Shown here: positions 5,550 to 8,415 of the stretch, one piece after another
How the letters are laid out: every line of letters starts with the position of its first letter
Numbering within the stretch: position 1 is the stretch's first letter
Assembly: GCA_964515175.1 (NCBI GenBank)
Contig: CAZEUR010000046.1
Location: 1 to 8,415, forward strand
DNA: 8,415 bases
Direction of reading: 5' to 3'
Source of the DNA: CAIWGV01 sp964515175
GTDB taxonomy: Bacteria; Pseudomonadota; Alphaproteobacteria; UBA7879; UBA5542
Made by a program: the position numbers and the translations under genes
The notes under the pieces: generated by a model
Databases searched by the model: none
The model's input: only the letters and a program-made list of their open reading frames with translations
Told to the model about the DNA's origin: nothing

Positions 5550-8288
5550 CTAGGGCAGCCCCTTCTTTAAAACCCTTTTGATGGAGGTAGCCCATATTTT
5601 TCGGCTAGTGGTAGGATTAAAGACTTCCTGCTGCATTAGCAGTCTTTTATTTGAATTTAGTTGAGTCTCGAAAGAGGGCGTCCTACGAATATCCCTTAAC
5701 AAGACTTGAATCACAGGCGAAGACCCAGAGAGAAGAAGTTCTCGAGCATTTTCAAGGATTGATTTTAAAGATGTCTTGAGCTCTCTCTTATCCGCTTCAT
5801 TTGCAATATGGTCGCCTCCATTTCCGGCTAGACTGACAAATTTATCAAGAATAATTTGGCTCTCAATTTTTTTAGAATCTTCCAAATTTTTTCTCAAAGA
5901 TTCATAGCAAGCTTCAATGACCCTTTTCTTATCAGAAATTCCACTAAGAGTCCTCAACCCCGCCATACTTGCATGCATAATATTCCTGAGTCTCGTTAAA
6001 TATGCTGCTTCGCTGGATCTCTCCTGAGCATTTAGCCAGTGGTTGTCAAACAGAGGCCGGAGAGGATGTTTATCATCTAGACTCATTTCTATAAGGGTCA
6101 AAGCAGTAGCGATTTGAAGGATATTATCCGGCAGATCTTCTCCGTTTGACACAAAGCTCTGGAGTGATTTAGAGCTATCCTTCAAATAGAGAGTACGACG
6201 GCGTCTCTGAACCTCTTGTCCTATGGAGCTCTGCTGGAGTTTTCCGTCCTGTATACGGCTCATGAAATCGAGAGAAGCCTCCACCAGTTCCGTTTCATCA
6301 TGAGAATTAATAATCGGTTTAAAGTGTCCCCTTATAGTTGTTGATTCTTGATTGCTCAAGCTTCCTCCAAAGTCTTTTCCATAAAAACCTGCGCCTTCGC
6401 GAATAAAGAAAATTTCACAAAATTTTAAAGGCAGAGCTGACACAACTGGCACCACATTGTCCAAAAGGACTCTGTCATCATCATGATTGTAGGCAAATAG
6501 ACCTGGAACCGTAAGTTTTTTTAAGAGCGCCTGCTCTAAAAGAATTTTATTCATATAATATAAACTCCCTGCGTAAGAAATAATTCCAGAAACAGGCTCA
6601 ATTTTGTGGGTAGGGAAAAGAGCCTGAAAGGCATCTGCTGCTTTGGACTGATATATGGTTCCCATATTCAAAGAAGGCTGTCCAAAGACAGACTGAAGAA
6701 ATGCATAGGACGTCACGAAAAATCCTCCAAAACTCGACCCTTCTAAGATTATTTTAGCTTTAGGGTACTGGGCTTTAATATGGCGGATAAATTCCGAAGT
6801 TGCATACAGATAAGAAGCATGCGTTTCCGTAATAGACTGCTCTGTGTCGAATTGATTCATCTGATGTACGGTTGAATCGCAGTCCCAAAGAGTGAGGGTT
6901 ATGCTCCAAACCTGCTCCTTTGGGAAGAGAACAGGATAAAGGGAGCAGGTCCCTGGAAAATCTTTATAGTGCCCAGCATAAACCGAAACGACTATATATT
7001 CCGGGTCTCCTTTATTTTTATATAAATCATAGGTTATACGTCGATTGTTCCCAAGAACCATTATATCCAAAGATTTTGTTTCGTTCTGCCTCAGATCTGG
7101 TCGAGCCTCTCTCGGAAACTCTTCTCTTCGTCGATCTCTTTTGACATGCCCTTTCCACCTCTGCGCCTCAAAACGATTGCCATGAGTATTAAAAGGAGGA
7201 GAAGAAAAAATGGTGCCCAGCTTTGCTTCAAATTTCCCTTCATCCAGTTTTTCAAATAGTTTTTTATTCTGCAGCTTCATTTGCTTCAACGCTGTCATCA
7301 CCCCATCTTTTGTCATATATTTGAGAGATAAAAGATTTGCTAAGAAATCTTCAAGATCCGGCAGAGCTGAAAGTTTCCCGTCCATGAACTCTTTTTCTAG
7401 CTTATCTAATTCTGGCATATTCATCTGAAATGTCAGAAATGTCTCTGGATGTTGCTGTAAGTGTTGCAAATTTCTCTGGGGGAGACTCCTTTCAAAGGCC
7501 AATCTTTCCTCCTCTGCTTTTATTTTATGGAGCCGTTGCTCTCCAGGGCTCATATTAACATCACTAAATGGGAGACTGGAGAAGATAGAGCGTAGATTGT
7601 CCCAAAGAAGATTTTCAGTAAACCCTGAAAAAAGCTCTTTATTACGCTGCGCGAGCCCTTTTGCAAAACGCCCCGCCTCTCTAGCGTTGGGATACTTTAA
7701 AGATGCAAGGCTTGCGAGAAAAATGGTAGGTTGTAATTTAATAGAATCATATTTTCCTTCCAGAAAATTTTTTTCAACTTTATCTAAATCTAATTCAGAA
7801 AAATCTTTTGATTCTTTTTCATTGATTAACAAATACCGGACAATCCAATGAAGCATACGGGGCTCAGAATCCAAAAAACACTGAGCAATTTCCAAAGCGG
7901 AATAGCGTTCTCCGAAGGGTCCACCCTCCGTTTTAAGGTGTTTATTTATGGCCTCCAATAACTCAGGATTTCCCAATGAGACCACAGACACATCATTGGC
8001 AGCTATAATTTCTTCTAAAATATTTTTAGAAATAGTGTTTTTTGTTAATTCAAAAATAGCTTGTGCAAGTTCTTCTCTATGAAAAAATATGGCACAAAGC
8101 AAGCTAGAACCTTGATCTGAACCAGACAAATTCTTAATGAGTTCTTTCACCTTTAAAAGGTCATTGGAAAAAATGGCTTCTTCAACTTGGTCAGAAAGAG
8201 TTTGGCTCCCCCCATAAATAGGAAACTGGGCAGAAAACCCACAATTGGCAAAAGCCACGATCAATAAAATCTTTAAGAAAGCACCCAC
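5550..8288 (-). CDS. Large secreted serine alpha/beta-hydrolase-like protein with internal repeats
   Basis: The protein has 912 residues from a GTG at 8286-8288, supported by AAGGA seven bases upstream; the nearby ATG is out of frame. Residues 1-20 form a signal peptide (cut after F-S-A). Residues 30-155 are helical with ankyrin-like pairs (VEEAIFSNDLLKVKELIKN). Two copies of a module of about 75 residues follow (165-243 and 292-368), each with LDK(V/L)EK, SLKY and IFSS-PF. A basic linker (378-401) leads to an alpha/beta-hydrolase core (about 405-680) with nucleophile elbow GSSFGG (517-522, Ser519), a likely acid at D603-D605 (HDDDRV) and candidate His655 or His663. The tail (690-912) is helical and unassigned. 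The core resembles prolyl-oligopeptidase-type or esterase folds, so peptidase or esterase activity is possible but the substrate is unknown. Export and the mosaic build suggest a surface or host-directed enzyme (inference). It ends in a TAG (5550-5552) next to the IS remnant. Confidence 0.85.
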   Translation of the reverse strand: MGAFLKILLIVAFANCGFSAQFPIYGGSQTLSDQVEEAIFSNDLLKVKELIKNLSGSDQGSSLLCAIFFHREELAQAIFELTKNTISKNILEEIIAANDVSVVSLGNPELLEAINKHLKTEGGPFGERYSALEIAQCFLDSEPRMLHWIVRYLLINEKESKDFSELDLDKVEKNFLEGKYDSIKLQPTIFLASLASLKYPNAREAGRFAKGLAQRNKELFSGFTENLLWDNLRSIFSSLPFSDVNMSPGEQRLHKIKAEEERLAFERSLPQRNLQHLQQHPETFLTFQMNMPELDKLEKEFMDGKLSALPDLEDFLANLLSLKYMTKDGVMTALKQMKLQNKKLFEKLDEGKFEAKLGTIFSSPPFNTHGNRFEAQRWKGHVKRDRRREEFPREARPDLRQNETKSLDIMVLGNNRRITYDLYKNKGDPEYIVVSVYAGHYKDFPGTCSLYPVLFPKEQVWSITLTLWDCDSTVHQMNQFDTEQSITETHASYLYATSEFIRHIKAQYPKAKIILEGSSFGGFFVTSYAFLQSVFGQPSLNMGTIYQSKAADAFQALFPTHKIEPVSGIISYAGSLYYMNKILLEQALLKKLTVPGLFAYNHDDDRVLLDNVVPVVSALPLKFCEIFFIREGAGFYGKDFGGSLSNQESTTIRGHFKPIINSHDETELVEASLDFMSRIQDGKLQQSSIGQEVQRRRRTLYLKDSSKSLQSFVSNGEDLPDNILQIATALTLIEMSLDDKHPLRPLFDNHWLNAQERSSEAAYLTRLRNIMHASMAGLRTLSGISDKKRVIEACYESLRKNLEDSKKIESQIILDKFVSLAGNGGDHIANEADKRELKTSLKSILENARELLLSGSSPVIQVLLRDIRRTPSFETQLNSNKRLLMQQEVFNPTTSRKIWATSIKRVLKKGLP
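7185..7415 (-). repeat. Internal protein repeat, copy B (residues 292-368 of the secreted hydrolase)
   Basis: Copy B contains LDKLEKEFMDGK, FLANLLSLKY, LQNKKLF and IFSSPPF, matching copy A landmark by landmark. A charged stretch of about 48 residues (KIKAEEERLAFERSLPQRN region) separates the two copies. Confidence 0.75.
7560..7796 (-). repeat. Internal protein repeat, copy A (residues 165-243 of the secreted hydrolase)
   Basis: Copy A contains LDKVEKNFLEGK, FLASLASLKY, QRNKELF and IFSSLPF in that order. The same landmarks appear with nearly the same spacing in copy B (7185-7415). The similarity is clear at protein level and has diverged at DNA level, so the duplication is old and both copies have been kept under selection. 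Confidence 0.75.
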
Positions 8289-8295
8289 GTTCCCA

Positions 8296-8300
8296 TCCTT
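8296..8300 (-). promoter_or_regulatory. Ribosome binding site AAGGA for the secreted hydrolase
   Basis: AAGGA on the minus strand lies seven bases before the GTG at 8286-8288. It decides the non-ATG start, because the ATG at 8294-8296 is in another frame. Confidence 0.65.
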
Positions 8301-8345
8301 GTTTCCTTTATGGTATCATTCAGGGACGAAAAGGTCTAGATGGTT

Positions 8346-8374
8346 TTTATAGCCTCAGTCCTTACTGGGGTCAA
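8346..8374 (-). promoter_or_regulatory. Sigma70-type promoter for the secreted hydrolase gene
   Basis: On the minus strand TTGACC (8369-8374) is followed after exactly 17 bases by TATAAA (8346-8351). Both hexamers differ from TTGACA and TATAAT by one base. Transcription would begin near 8338, giving a leader of about 50 bases before the GTG. The near-consensus hexamers suggest steady housekeeping-type transcription; I see no obvious operator. Confidence 0.7.
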
Positions 8375-8415
8375 GTAATGCAACTGTATGAGTTCACAAC
8401 ATATGAGACTCAAGC

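Noticed and set aside
5136..5554. An exact target-site duplication directly next to both IS ends.
   Set aside because: Left flank GCTAGG and the bases right after the right repeat (CTAATT) do not match. Only a 5-of-6 near copy seven bases further out exists, so I report it as inference only.
7476..7520. A second UIM-like segment in the secreted hydrolase (EEERLAFERSL, residues 259-269).
   Set aside because: It has the acidic run and Ala-x-x-x-Ser, but the hydrophobic residue expected three positions before Ala is Glu. It is more likely part of a charged helix between the two repeats.
8246..8250. Lipoprotein processing of the 912-residue protein at Cys16.
   Set aside because: The residue before the Cys is Asn and the lipobox pattern is not met, whereas F-S-A at 18-20 gives a normal signal peptidase I site.

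Overview
The window reads as a chromosomal stretch of a Gram-negative, probably host-associated bacterium, most plausibly an alphaproteobacterium of the Holosporales type. This placement is inferred from protein style: a small lipoprotein with a 'YPNLGDVPD' segment, an IS481-type transposase remnant, RecJ and EamA proteins, and two large secreted proteins of unknown family. No rRNA or other taxonomic marker is present.

Layout. (1) Positions 1-116 hold what looks like the 3' end of an upstream gene, whose TGA overlaps the next ATG (ATGA). (2) Positions 113-1390 encode a secreted 425-residue protein that I do not recognise. It carries a textbook ubiquitin-interacting motif (UIM), a eukaryotic-type motif, which makes it a candidate host-directed effector. 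(3) Positions 1449-5139 are a tight co-directional run: two tandem EamA/DMT-family transporters that abut exactly, a 66-residue lipoprotein, and recJ, which overlaps the lipoprotein gene and starts at a non-ATG codon. (4) Positions 5141-5541 are a 401-bp internally deleted IS481-family element. It keeps both terminal repeats and the first and last parts of the transposase gene but has lost the DDE core. (5) Positions 5550-8288 on the minus strand encode a 912-residue secreted protein with an ankyrin-like N-terminus, a duplicated helical module of about 75 residues, a serine alpha/beta-hydrolase core (GSSFGG) and a helical tail. A near-consensus sigma70 promoter lies just upstream, at 8346-8374.

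How the parts relate. recJ and the transporters are ordinary housekeeping or export functions. The two secreted proteins on either side of them are the likely lineage-specific content. The IS remnant sits exactly between the convergent stop codons of recJ and the hydrolase gene. Both stops lie in CTAG tetramers, CTAG is a known IS481-type target, and the transposase fragment itself takes its stop codon from that target. The simplest reading is that the two genes once shared a single CTAG as overlapping stop codons, and that insertion duplicated it without harming either gene.

No tRNA, rRNA, CRISPR array or riboswitch is visible. I see no complete new multi-gene system. The most notable item is the secreted UIM protein, followed by the repeat-bearing secreted hydrolase.
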